Source of the DNA: Datnioides undecimradiatus
Taxonomy: Eukaryota; Chordata; Actinopteri; Lobotiformes; Datnioididae
Direction: 5' to 3'
NCBI GenBank assembly: GCA_008933995.1
Contig: WARS01000036.1
Location: 2,456,419-2,520,418 of the forward strand
Length of the DNA: 64,000 bases
In this document: positions 1 through 10,580 of the stretch, piece after piece
How the letters are laid out: every line of letters begins with the position of its first letter
Numbering within the stretch: position 1 is the first letter of the stretch
Notes under the pieces: generated by a model
Database searches by the model: none
Told to the model about the DNA's origin: nothing
The model's input: only the letters and a program-made list of their open reading frames with translations
Program-made: the position numbers and the translations under genes

Positions 1-1040
1 TTCAAAAAATCGAATCATTTTCTGCATTAATTACTTTTTGCACAAGGTAATTAGCTGCGCTTCTGTTTACACAACCTTGTTTAAGCCCTAAAACGGATAT
101 GTGACTGTTTTTGCAGATAAGACAGCGATGAAAGGGTTAAATGGGTTTATGAGTGCGACGCTGTTGCAGGGAAAAGTTCTCTTGGCTCTTTTAAAGGCTT
201 CGCTCCCAATGCTGAGTAGTTATTTAATAAAAGATTCATCAAATCTGCAGGAAATCTACATCGACCCAGCGGGATTCAGCAGCATCTCCCACCAAGGCAA
301 CAGTTGTTTCGTGTCTGCCTCCCCGCGGCCTTTGTTGCTAGGTAGCAAATGACACCAGTGCTATATTGGTATTCGACTTTTAGTACGAGTTGCACAATGC
401 ACGGGCAAAGCAAGTGAAACCTTAATGTCAGGCAGCACCTGGTACGGCCTAATATTTCTGTCACGGTAATATTTCCAGTTTTGAGAGATGATTATTTATA
501 ATCTGTGTTGTGTGATTGCTCGGCTGTCTCGGAGGCTGCGAGTGGAGGCCGCAGTGGGACTGAGCTCCGTGTCTTTGCTGAATGCACGGTTCTTCTGTTT
601 CCATGTGATTGGCTGGATCTTTAATGAAAGGTAACGATGTGCTTCAGTCAGTGTCCGCCTGGTTTACTCGTGTCAGAACGCACGCACACTGGAACATGCC
701 TCCTGCTGAGGAGGAGGAGGAGATATGAAGTGCCTCTAGTGTTGCTGCCTGTGGCAACAGCTTTTTGTTGTCCTCTGCTCCACTCCAGTGTTTTTGTCCA
801 AAGTTTGGCTGAGGAGCCTTTTTTAGACCGCCTTCTTCATCGACCGCCTTCTTCATCGACCGCCTTCTTCATCTTTGTTTCCAGTGGTATTCAGAAGTGT
901 ATGTTCAGGAAAAATCAAAATCTACGTCACATTGGGCTCATTTCCCTCAGTGTTTAGCTGCACCACCCACCACTGCTTCAGAAACAATAAATACTGAGGA
1001 TGTGTGATGTTTGATTTACCTCGCCCTCCCTCTGCTGCAG
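1..1040 (+). other. hacd2: hacd2 intron (3' part) upstream of the penultimate exon
   Basis: This stretch ends in a pyrimidine-rich tract and CAG at 1031-1040, the acceptor of the next exon. None of its short open frames resembles the earlier HACD2 segments that should precede the exon, so it reads as intron. It contains a small 16-bp tandem repeat (listed separately). The left end of the intron lies outside the window. Confidence 0.8.
827..872. repeat. Three-copy 16-bp tandem repeat in hacd2 intron
   Basis: The unit gaccgccttcttcatc occurs three times head to tail with no visible mismatch. It is short and intronic, probably a slippage product. Confidence 0.85.
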
Positions 1041-1219
1041 GTACACCTTCTTCATTGTGCTGTATCCCATGGGAGTGACCGGGGAACTGCTGACCATCTA
1101 TGCAGCGCTGCCGTATGTGCAGAAGACGGGCCTGTACTCCGTCACTCTCCCCAACAAGTACAACTTCTCCTTCGATTACTACACCTTCCTCATCCTCATC
1201 ATGATCTCCTACATTCCCC
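1041..1219 (+). CDS. hacd2: hacd2 penultimate coding exon (very-long-chain 3-hydroxyacyl-CoA dehydratase 2)
   Basis: HACD2 catalyses the third step of the ER very-long-chain fatty-acid elongation cycle, removing water from 3-hydroxyacyl-CoA to give trans-2-enoyl-CoA. It is a multi-pass ER membrane protein that works with ELOVL, KAR and TER enzymes. The exon starts with the last base of a split Arg codon, then encodes 59 residues from [15 protein letters not shown] to MISYIP and ends one base into a codon. The family catalytic pair, Tyr and a Glu seven residues later (yeast Phs1 Tyr149/Glu156), is intact in LYPMGVTGE. The [11 protein letters not shown] segment and two hydrophobic stretches follow. 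Acceptor ctgctgcag|g and donor cccc|gtgagt are canonical. I chose HACD2 over HACD1 from the C-terminal tail in the next exon and from the adcy5 neighbour. The N-terminal exons are outside the window. Confidence 0.95.
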
Positions 1220-1891
1220 GTGAGTCAGCACGCACACCTTCATTTTCTGAATGAGCATGAATTCTAAGCTCTAAAGCAGCGATACTTAGACCCCATGTGT
1301 TCAAAGTGATACCTTCTCTGTTAATAATACACTCAATAGCATCAAATGTACCAAAAAAACTGATCTACAATCAGATTTTAATAATAATAATGATAGTTTT
1401 AATTCCTGGGACTCATGTCTTGAAACACAAAGAGAGAATCCATTTATTTGGCCACATGAACTGCAGCAATATTAATTAGAGCAGCAATATTGGGGAAACA
1501 TAACAGGAAGAGGGAACAAGGAGGAAGCAGAGACCTGTATATTTCAAAATAAAAGTCTCAATTTCACAGAAAGTCTCTGAACTACATTAATTAGCATTAT
1601 TATTACATTATTAACATTATTTGCTGTTTACAAATTGACTTTATGCATGAGTGTGTGCAACCTGTGTGCAGGTTGGTTATAAAACAGTTCATCCTAATTT
1701 GTTTGCACAGGACAGGACAGAGACCTGAAAGTCACAACTGCAGCAAAACAAATCCTGTTTTTTATGTCTGGATGACAGTATATATAAATATATATTGTAT
1801 ATTATTGTGGTCATCAAGGTTGATGTTGATGCTGTTGCCGTGCGATGTGACGCCCCCTCAGTCCGTTGGCTAACACTCTGCCTCCCTTCAG
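1220..1891 (+). other. hacd2: hacd2 last intron (672 bp)
   Basis: The intron has a GTGAGT donor at 1220 and a pyrimidine-rich tract ending in CAG at 1889-1891. It is AT-rich, with an AT-only run near 1775-1805. I see no gene or RNA in it. Confidence 0.9.
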
Positions 1892-1974
1892 TCTTCCCCC
1901 AGCTTTACTTCCACATGATCCGACAGAGGAAGAAGGTGCTGGGCCACGTAGAGGACTACAGCAAGGTGGAGTGA
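1892..1974 (+). CDS. hacd2: hacd2 terminal coding exon
   Basis: The exon completes a Leu codon split across the junction and then encodes FPQLYFHMIRQRKK, a short charged tail ending SKVE, and a TGA stop at 1972-1974. The FPQLYFHMI-Q-R-K block is the conserved C-terminal end of HACD1/2 proteins, and the tail after it resembles HACD2 more than HACD1. The last four residues keep a Lys at position -3, but position -4 is Ser, so a strict KKxx ER-retrieval signal is absent; from memory the human protein ends KKFE. Reading frame and phase join exactly to the preceding exon (1 + 2 bases). Confidence 0.95.
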
Positions 1975-2695
1975 GCCCGACAGCATCTGGACAGACGTGA
2001 TCGAGGGGGAAAAAGAAACCAAACCAACCAACGGAAGAGGAACACAGTCATGTCCGCTTAAAGAAACGCAACACCCAGCCAGTGTCCAAACTGCCGGCGG
2101 TGACCCGGCAGACGATCAAATTATCAAGCAACTTTTTTTTTTCCCAGCTGTCGTCCGGGGTCGTGTAGGTGCTCACAAGTCACGAACGAACTGCTTCCCC
2201 CACCCTCCACCCCCCTTCCCCACCCCCTTCTTTTTTGTTGTTGTCGTTTGTTTTTATTTATGAACAAGCCGCGGTTACTTTAGTTTAGCCAGGGAGCTCG
2301 CAGCTGTAAAGAAAACCGTGTTTCGACAAGGATGCAGTTGAGCACCGAGCAGAAGTCGGTCACAGCGAAGCACTGAGCTGATGACGCACAGATAGAATCG
2401 ACCCCCTCCTTTTTAAAAATGTCACTGTAGAACTTCCCCAACAGGTCCCCCACCGCCCGCGGCTCGCCCTTCGGTCTCTTTTACAAAGCAGGTTTGCTTT
2501 GCTACGATGTAGAAAGAACAATGTGGAGACTAGTCCTGAAGCTAGGTTGTCTGTAGGTTTGGCACCCACGGCGCGTGTGTCGGTGCAAACCGTGGTCCAG
2601 ACTTGTATTATTTTTCCTTCCTTTCATTCATTTCAGTCAATAGTTTTATTACATTCCTAATTTAGTTCAATAAACCCTTTTTCCATCATGTGGTT
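1975..2695 (+). other. hacd2: hacd2 3' untranslated region (end approximate)
   Basis: About 0.7 kb runs from the stop codon to just past the AATAAA at 2669. It contains a long pyrimidine tract near 2195-2260 (C-rich followed by T-rich) that could bind poly-pyrimidine or poly-C binding proteins. The open frames here are incidental. The cleavage position is inferred from the signal, not observed. Confidence 0.75.
2669..2674 (+). terminator. hacd2: hacd2 polyadenylation signal AATAAA
   Basis: A canonical AATAAA hexamer lies about 0.7 kb after the stop. It is followed by T/GT-rich DNA (about 2687-2745) suited to a downstream element, so cleavage is expected near 2685-2700. Confidence 0.8.
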
Positions 2696-3156
2696 GCATG
2701 GTTTCCTACCTGTTTCTGTTGTGCTCTCTGCTGTGTGCGTTCAGTGTTAGCTTGGATGTGGTCTAGACTTCTGTCTCGGTTGCATCCCCAGTGGTCTGAC
2801 ATTGATTGAGTTGCCTCTTTAAGAGCTTAAGTTTCCCAGCTTTCCCAGTGATTGTGAGTCGTGTCTCTTCATTTCCCCATTGTTTGATGTTTAGGCGATT
2901 TAAACATGGAATAACCTAAAGTAGCCGGTGTGTTCTCTATCGCACGCACTCATCCAACTCCTCTCTTCATGTGATTCATCTTTCGTGTCTTAGAGTTAAC
3001 CCATTTTAGCGTCTTTAGCTCCAGTAAGGTGACACTTTGTAAACCATCTAAATGAGAACATGCACACTTTGATTTATGCTTCGTTAAGCTCTCAGTCGTC
3101 ATCCCATCCCAGATTAATTAAAGAACAGTGTGGCTTATTAATGAGATGTGAAAACC

Positions 3157-3177
3157 TTTTTTTTTTTTTTTTTTTTT
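3157..3177. repeat. Poly(T) run, 21 bp
   Basis: Twenty-one uninterrupted T residues. On the minus strand this is an A-tail-like run that could mark a retroposed 3' end, but I see no recognisable body next to it. Confidence 0.9.
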
Positions 3178-3749
3178 ACAAACAAACAAGACTAAGACAT
3201 CGTGTCACTTAAGCAAAAAAAGAACAGATAGCACAACATCCAGTAGCAACAGTGTTTTCTGACTGAACAAGCTTCAATATGTAACACAAACTGCATTGTA
3301 GCCCAAATATACAGTGTGTGTGTGTGTTGGATTTTTTACTTTTATGGAGTTTTACAGTATGGAGTGATGTGATAGATAAACCTGGTGGTCATTAATTCAC
3401 CTACAGAGAGCAGTGTGAACTCAAATACCTTCCCTTTGTGACGTGGCTCTGCGGCACTGAGGGGACAGTGCTTCAGAGGAGGTGATGAGCTTGCAGCCGT
3501 GCCATTTCAATGAGGCAGGGTCCCTGAATCTATTAATGTACAGCAGGAAGTGAGACCTTTTGAATCCGACCAGTTCCACCTTTTCTTTACCTGACAGGAG
3601 AAAAAGAAAGGCCCAGTCTGCGATGCTCATATTCCATGTGACGATTTTAGAGTCGTAGCTCAACGCAGGGCTGAAAAACCCTTTTACCTGCCTTTTCTAG
3701 CCTCAGCAAAGATCTTCAACAACAGCAAAAACAACATTTTCAGCTTAAC

Positions 3750-3938
3750 TTACTCTTTAAATTGTCTTATCACCCAAATTGCAAAGAATATATGCTCTTG
3801 CTTTGGTTCTATTTGACCAGATTTTGACACTTCCCAGTACATCAGAGTCACCGGTGTCTGAGCCTCTGCATGTCTCAGTTGTGGTGTACCACAGAGAAGT
3901 AGCAAGCTCTTTGTAAAGTGGGTGAACTGACCCTTTAA
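3750..3938 (-). repeat. Possible dispersed teleost repeat, reverse orientation
   Basis: The right end reads gggtgaactgacccttta. Its complement begins TTAAAGGGTCAGTTCACCC, resembling the opening of an abundant dispersed repeat I remember from teleost genomes. The rest is too diverged to assign, and the boundaries are approximate. Confidence 0.35.
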
Positions 3939-6900
3939 TGCCCAGTCTCTTATTTTAAATGTGCTTTCATGTTCACTCCCATCAGCGTACAGCGTGAACA
4001 TCACTGTGCCCATCACTCCTCCTCCAATGCAAACCAGTTTTGTAGCTAACGTCCTCTCGCTGCCATCAAACCCGTCTTATGCTCCTTCGTCCTGTAGCAA
4101 AGCGAGTACAGCTAGTGGCTGTCCCGTCAAAGTGCGCCGGCGTCCCTCTTCCCCCATTACTGGATGAGCATGATTCTGGGACACTCGTTGGAAATTTCTT
4201 GCAGGAGCAGAAGTGCAGCTCATTGTAAAACTGCATGAAAGAGGAAATCTGGATGCCTGGAATGATGATCTGTGCGTACACACTAAGCTGAAAAAAGACA
4301 AAAATACAAAAAGCATGGCATATGTTACTCCAGAACTGGTTCTACTGAATAAAGTTTTGATACAAATGTTTTTGCATGGGGCCAGCTGACTTTGTACAGG
4401 TATGAACAATGAGTATATATTTACAATAAACCTATAACATGGGAAGCATATCCACTATTTTTTTATTTTGCATACTTTACTCACCTGCACTGTGTATATA
4501 GTCACTGGATGACTGATGGTCCCCGTGAGCTACTGTGTATTAGTGCTAATCGAGGGGGAAAGTCGATGGTTTCTGTGTGTGTGTGGTGAATCATTCACTC
4601 ACTGACCATAGAGGTGGAAGGCTTGAAACCAGCTGAATAGAAACTCCCAGGTATCTTAGAACCCACTGGACACACCGCTGCGCACTCAGGCTCTAATGGA
4701 AATGGATTTGATGCACGTAGCAGGTCGTGACGTGCACTTCACAGAATGACCGGCCCTTTTTATCTGCTCGCTGCTCTTGAGGCCACGTCGCTGGCTTTTG
4801 ATGTAAGGCCTCCGTAGGTCCGGATTGCAAATACTTGGCAGTCTCAGGTGCAGCTGAAGAGCCAATCAACCGACGGCAAACGACAGCAACTCGTTCTGTT
4901 ATCACGGCAACATCAAATGATGTCGAGAGCAGCCCATTCAATCATATACTCTTAGCCTATATGCACCTAAACAAAGCTAAATTAGGACATTTTATGTATA
5001 CTGCACATACATGTTGCAAAGGGGTGTTTTCCTCTCATTCATCCAGATGAGGATGCAGCCATATAGAATCTGTTAAAAACCTTTTATTTACTAAACTTTG
5101 CTTTCTCAGTCCCACGTGTTTAGTGTGTGCGTGGCTGGATGGATGGAGCGACATTGTCTTTGATAATCAGGCAGCCACTAACTCTGTTACATGGTTGATT
5201 ACAGCCCTGAAGTAATCTGTGCGTCCATAATGCTGGATATGAGTTCTTTGCTTAATTCTCTGGAGAACCCAAAACCTTCAAACAGCATCACAGTCCCAGG
5301 GTGAGGTTAGGTTATTAACAGTAGTTTCAGCGCATACAACAAGATTATGAATTAAACAGATCTCGTTGCTCGGTGCTGCTCCCCAAAATTACCGTTACCC
5401 ATAATCTATCCCCATTTGTATCATAGAGCAGCTCAGTATGATCATTCCCCAACAAGCAGTGGTATTGTCAGGCTGCTATTTTAGTGAACGTTGGCTCCAA
5501 CAAAACATCCAAGTGACGTGGGTGGCTGAGTGCGAGTCCCACCTATTGCATCTTACACCATGCACAATAGCAGATTGTACATGTGCGCGTGTGTATTTGA
5601 TTGCACAATCCCCAGAGTGACTGTAAAGGTCGTTTTCCACCAGGATGAGTCACAACGCTGCAGCACTCGTCATTTTCTTCTCTTTATGAAGGAGAGAATA
5701 AAAGTCCACTGATGTGCGCTGAATCTTCCGCCCATGTCTCACCATGTGTCGACTCCCAGTAGCCATCTCCCGCTCGGGCTGCATCTTCACTTGATTCATT
5801 ACACAAATCACACATGTTGCGAATACCTGGAAGGCACGGTGTGTTCCCAGACGTCACAGCATTTCTCTAAAAGAACTCACAGTGTTTCGGTGGAGATTTC
5901 TCAGTAAACTGCCAACACAGCTCGTCCTTGAGTGAATGCTCCAGACTCGGTCAGAGCGGCTGACTGAATCATCGGAACATCAGACTCAACTGCTGCTCCA
6001 TTTAACCTCATATTCCCATTTGAGTCACTGATCGACACATGCACAGTGATGTCTGAGGTACCTGAGGCTGGATTCCATCCTCAGCAGCACGTATCCTGGG
6101 TTACAGTGATGATAATGATGGTGAGGATGATAATGAGGAGGATCACTGTTACCATGGTGTGTGTGGTGATACTTGCTTAGTGTGCCCTTAAGTATAATCT
6201 GTCACTTATAAATCACATTTTAAATACTTATATTCTTCTCCCCTGCATGTGGCAGCGTGATTAATATTTATTTCCTGTCTCTCTGTCTCTCTGTTGCTTT
6301 GCGTGACTTAACGGTGCTGCCGGCACAGATCTACAGCTGCAGAGAATGGTTCTGGTTAAATATGATGAAAAGCAGATATGCAGGATGGCGGCTGTCTTCA
6401 CAGCTGGCTCTCCTCGGGCCTGCAGCTCCTTATATATCACATGAACTCTTATAGAAAATCTCTCAGCAGCCATAAGCCTTCCACCGCTTCTTCCTGTGCT
6501 GTGATGTTAACCCTGAAGAAGGATCTCAGAAAGGTCAACAGCTTCTCTCTGAGCTCTGCGCAGTGCTGGTGCTGATAAATCTCCCTCCTGTGGTCCAGTT
6601 TGTCCAGTAATCATGGTCTCTGGTGTCTGTTAGCGACTGAAATGAGCTGACCTGTGGTGGGCTTGTTCCAAAAACTCTAAGACTGAGTTTTCAGTCTCGT
6701 TTGTGTGGTGTTGTCATCATCTCTACCTGTTGTGTTGCACCTCTTTAAGTGATCACTTTAAAGTTTTAGTGATACTGTCTGAGCCTCAGAGGATTATTGT
6801 TTGACCATTCCTCTTTAAAAAATGAATATGAAAGTACAATGTGCGTTTTAGTCAATTGCTCTTCCTACATTTTTCATTGTGAGTGGAAAATGAAATGGAT

Positions 6901-7895
6901 TGAAATGTGAGTCCGTTAGATGTGCAGCCTCCATTACCTGCATCTTAAACAGAAACCCAGTCCCTCTCACATGACTGCCCATTCACTAATTGACCAGGCT
7001 TTTGGTGCATCGTCTCACCTCAGAGTTTTTCCTCCATGCTGTTTCTGCAAAAAGGGACAGGGAGGGTGAAGTCACTGAAAACACAACACGTTCATTCAGC
7101 GAACTGAACGTTGTCACTGTGGCTTTTATCCTCAAGCTGTTTCCCTTCAGTCTTTCATCTCCTGCTTGGTAGGACAGGGTGAAATAATCCATGAGCAACA
7201 GAAAAACAAAGTGCAGCATTGTAAATGAGCATAAGCAAACAAGCTTTGCATTGTTCTATAAATATATATATCTTACTATATAATATGTTGCTATTTTTAA
7301 TGTACATTTACATTTTAATAGACTCACTCAAAAAAAAACATTCACTTGTAGGGAAGAGGATGATCACCTGTTTATTCCCTGTGATTCCATAGAGTGTTAG
7401 TTGGTTTCATCTCACTGGCTTAGCACCAGTTTGAATTTGGGCGACATCCAGTAACCGGATGCGCTCGGATGCCAGCATCTCTCTCTGCATGAGTGCGTCT
7501 CTGCATGTGTGCTTCTTGAACTAGTTCATCTACCATTCAGATGATGGCAGTAGCGTTCTGTGTCAAATCATCAGGGAGCATGGTCTCTGGCTGCCCACAT
7601 TACATCAGGGGTAGAAGGTGAATTTTCCTGGGCATGGTCTCATCTGCTTCATGCAAGGAAGATCCTGCATTTACATCTTTACTTCTAGCTTTTCAGCAAA
7701 CTGTAGATAAACTCCTCATTATAGTTAACAGCCCCTTTGACACTGATATTGAATTTGTTATATTGCTGGAGTAGGCGGCACTTGGCCTGGCAAAGCTAAT
7801 CTGAGTTTTCTAATCTGATTGTTTCATCCATGGAAATACATCATTGTGAATGAGCTGACCGTGTTTTGTATGGGAAATGTGGAACGTATCGTATG

Positions 7896-8128
7896 TGGCC
7901 AAAAGTATGTGGACACCTCTTAGTTCCAATTAGGGGAAATCTTAAAACAGTACACCTGTGTACAAACCTTGCCCCATCCATGGCATGGACGTACCTGGCT
8001 CATGTGCACTCCTGGGACGAACTGGAACACTGACTGTGAGCCAATTGCTGTTAGAAAGTCTGAAACTGGGAGAGCCGAGGCACTTTGGAGGTTTGGATTT
8101 GATGGGGGTGTCCACATATTTATGGCCA
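7896..8128. mobile_element. Tc1/mariner-like miniature inverted-repeat element (non-autonomous)
   Basis: About 233 bp is bounded by imperfect terminal inverted repeats: tggccaaaagtatgtggaca at the left, and at the right a sequence whose complement is tggccataaatatgtggaca. These ends match the terminus type I recall for teleost Tc1-like elements (AAAGTATGTGGACACC). The interior has no transposase frame, so this is an internally deleted, immobile copy. The arms have drifted apart by a few bases, indicating age. Confidence 0.7.
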
Positions 8129-9254
8129 TGTGGCGTAAATGTGAACTGACTTACATGTGAGCTGTCAAACAAACGTGAAAAGCAAAACGATTCTTTCTGA
8201 GATGTGGAGAAGGTGAGGGGTACAGTAACATTAAATACTTGCAAGTACCCCAAAACCGCATTTTTAGTGCGGTACTCACATAAATGCTCTCAGTTGCCTT
8301 CCACCACTGTGCACTCCTCTGTGGAGGCGTGACACAGAGGAGATTTCCTCAATCAACCCGATGCTTCACCTTCACCCACCGCCTGTGCGCGTTTTTAACA
8401 TGGTTACATTTCTATTTGCCCGTATTATTCCACAGTAAATTGTGTTAGAGGCGTGTGAGAGAGCGGCAGAGAGCGAGCAAACAAGCGGTCATGAGACAAG
8501 CAGAGAAAATAAGTTGCGCAACTGAATCAAGATAAATTTTTATCTGATTTATATCTCAGACCCCCCTTTTTATTTGACGAGGACAGCGCTGAATGGAAGC
8601 TCCTGTTCTTGCGCTTAACAGGGTTTCACTCTTGATGAATTCCAAAAGGGGCAAAGGGAATTCAGCTGGAGGTGAGCCGGTCCCGGCACACAACACACGA
8701 GGCTCCTTGTCACATGCCTCCAATTTACATTCATTAGCACACAATGTGAACTTAAATGGGACAAATGCTCTTCCTCTTTATGGGCTACCGCAGTGAATGA
8801 GCGCTGACCGCCACTCCAGTCACCGCACACTGTCTCGCCCACTTCCATTGATCAGACACTGGAAGCAAGCAGGTAGAGGTATAAAGAGATGCCACTAACA
8901 ATAGGTTTGATAAATTATTTAGTGTATCAAATAATTAAATGAATATTAAAAACAATTTCAGCAAATATTACAAAACCCTGAGAACACGTCTTCAGTTTGA
9001 AGCCCAAAACTAACATATATTTCATTTAAGATGGCATGCAATGGGAACACAAGTTATTTTTCCCAAACAGAACTTATACAAGAAGCATTTCACAATTCAC
9101 AATAAAACAAGGTATGATGGTGAACAAATAATTATTGAAATATTATCTTTAAATGTTTCATCATTTTGTTTCTGCTCCTCAAAATCCAGAATCCTGAGAC
9201 ACCACTGGGAACCAATAGAGGAAAAGAGGTTCACTGGGAGAAGAGTTAGTCCTC

Positions 9255-9294
9255 GGTGTGTGTGTGTGTGTGGGTGTGGGTGGGTGTGCGTGTG
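9255..9294. repeat. GT microsatellite (impure)
   Basis: Uninterrupted GT repeats give way to GGGT/GGTG-interrupted copies, just left of the CpG-rich adcy5 upstream block. Confidence 0.85.
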
Positions 9295-9299
9295 AGGGC

Positions 9300-10580
9300 T
9301 ATCCAGCTGTGAGAACAGATCCGCCCATTCATCGAAAGCGCCCGGGGGTCGCGCAGCCTGTGATTTAGATTGACCAACGTGTCGCCCAATGAAAGCGCGT
9401 CAGAGCGTGACTCACCCCGCTCTGTTTCCAATGGAAGCGCGGCGGAGAGGCGGACCGCAGGAAGCACACTTGGTTGAATGGCCATTGAAGCAGCAATCAG
9501 CGGTAAATATGTTATGATGCCACGCTCCAAACAGACACCGAGCGGATTGTCCGGGGCTGCGGGAGCGCACTTTGGCACCGGGTAGACACTTTATGAAATG
9601 CTGCAGCTGCATGGCCGCGGATTCGCTGTGCGCGGAGTGTGGCTGCAGATCCGAGCGGTAGTCGCTCTCTGGGGGGTTTGAGCAGTGATGGACAGCTGTT
9701 GGACATCGTCTCGGCGGAGAGGTTAGGGATAAATTGACCGTGCTGTAACACAGGCTATACCATGGACCAAGGGGCTGTTTCTTGTGGCTGCCAGAGGAGG
9801 AGGAGGAGGAGCGGCTGAGTTTTCGCTCCCTGCTCCGATCAGCGCGACTGTGCGGGGATCGTGATGATGCTTTTTGGCCAAACGTGAGACTCCCACCGCC
9901 GTCCAGGCTGCGATGTGTGGTCAATACAGGTGCATCGAGACTTGACGGGACTAAATCAAAGCCGCCACCATGGGCTTCGCCTTTTTCCATCCTTCCACCT
10001 CCGCCTTCTCTGCCCGCAAACCGCTCACACCAACACATGAAACATGTCCGCAGATATAACGGCTTCGCGGCGTAATTGATGGTGTTGCGCTATGATCTCT
10101 GGGGACTATCTGAGTTGTGTAATGGTTCTGTGTCATCTACAGCGCGCGCTGCCGTGCAACCTCTCCATGGATGGCAGTTAATTGGGCCCAATGATGTAGA
10201 GCCAAATCCACCTGGATCTAATGTTCCCTCCTCTAGTGGCGGAACTGGCTCCCCTGTGACTTTTGCGCATGTTCAATTGTTTTTATTCCCAGAGCTTTCC
10301 AGCGTCCCTGGTTTCTCCTTTGGCTTATCCCACCCCGGGTTTTAAATGATTTTAGGATGAACGTCTGCCTCTAAAAGTGGGAGATCAACCCAGTGACAGT
10401 TTGTACTTTTTAGGTTTTAGCGCGCTCAGGCTGGGACAACTATGGGGAATTCAGCGTGTGGCAGGCATTTAATGCGCCTCGGCGTTGGAACTAAATAGTT
10501 TCAATTCAACTAAACCAAACTTTCACCCGTAGTGTTTGTTCGTTGAAGCACATTTCTGTTGTTGCGACCCGTTCTCCACC
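9300..10580 (+). promoter_or_regulatory. adcy5: CpG-rich putative promoter and 5' leader of adcy5
   Basis: Base composition changes here: CpG dinucleotides become frequent (for example 9335-9355, 9390-9470, 9595-9660 and 10140-10150). CCAAT motifs occur at 9386-9390 and 9428-9432, and a perfect palindrome ATTGGGCCCAAT at 10181-10192 carries two opposed CCAAT boxes. No clear TATA box is seen. This fits a CpG-island promoter plus a long leader of the first adcy5 exon. The transcription start is not determined, and part of the block may be untranscribed. Several ATGs precede the main start. Confidence 0.6.
9970..10059 (+). CDS. Putative upstream ORF, 29 codons, full Kozak consensus
   Basis: The start sits in gccgccaccATGG, the complete vertebrate optimal initiation context, and the frame closes at a TAA (10057-10059). 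It lies about 520 bp before the adcy5 start. If the leader is transcribed through here, ribosomes should initiate strongly at this ATG and would have to reinitiate downstream, so it could reduce AC5 output. The 29-residue product begins MGFAFFHP and resembles nothing I know. A chance occurrence in GC-rich DNA is possible. Confidence 0.4.
   Translation: MGFAFFHPSTSAFSARKPLTPTHETCPQI

Larger units (their letters stand above)
2696..9299. other. Intergenic region between hacd2 and adcy5
   Basis: About 6.6 kb separates the hacd2 poly(A) site from the CpG-rich block before adcy5. No open frame here is longer than about 110 codons or resembles a known protein. The region contains a poly(T) run (3157-3177), a possible dispersed repeat (3750-3938), an inverted-repeat miniature element (7896-8128), a GT microsatellite at its right end and AT-rich patches (for example 7255-7320). 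I cannot identify enhancers from one sequence. Confidence 0.8.

Noticed and set aside
9412-10038. 208-codon open frame on the minus strand in the CpG-rich block
   Set aside because: It lies antisense to the adcy5 upstream region in GC-rich DNA where stops are rare. The product is low-complexity Ser/Arg/Pro and resembles no family.
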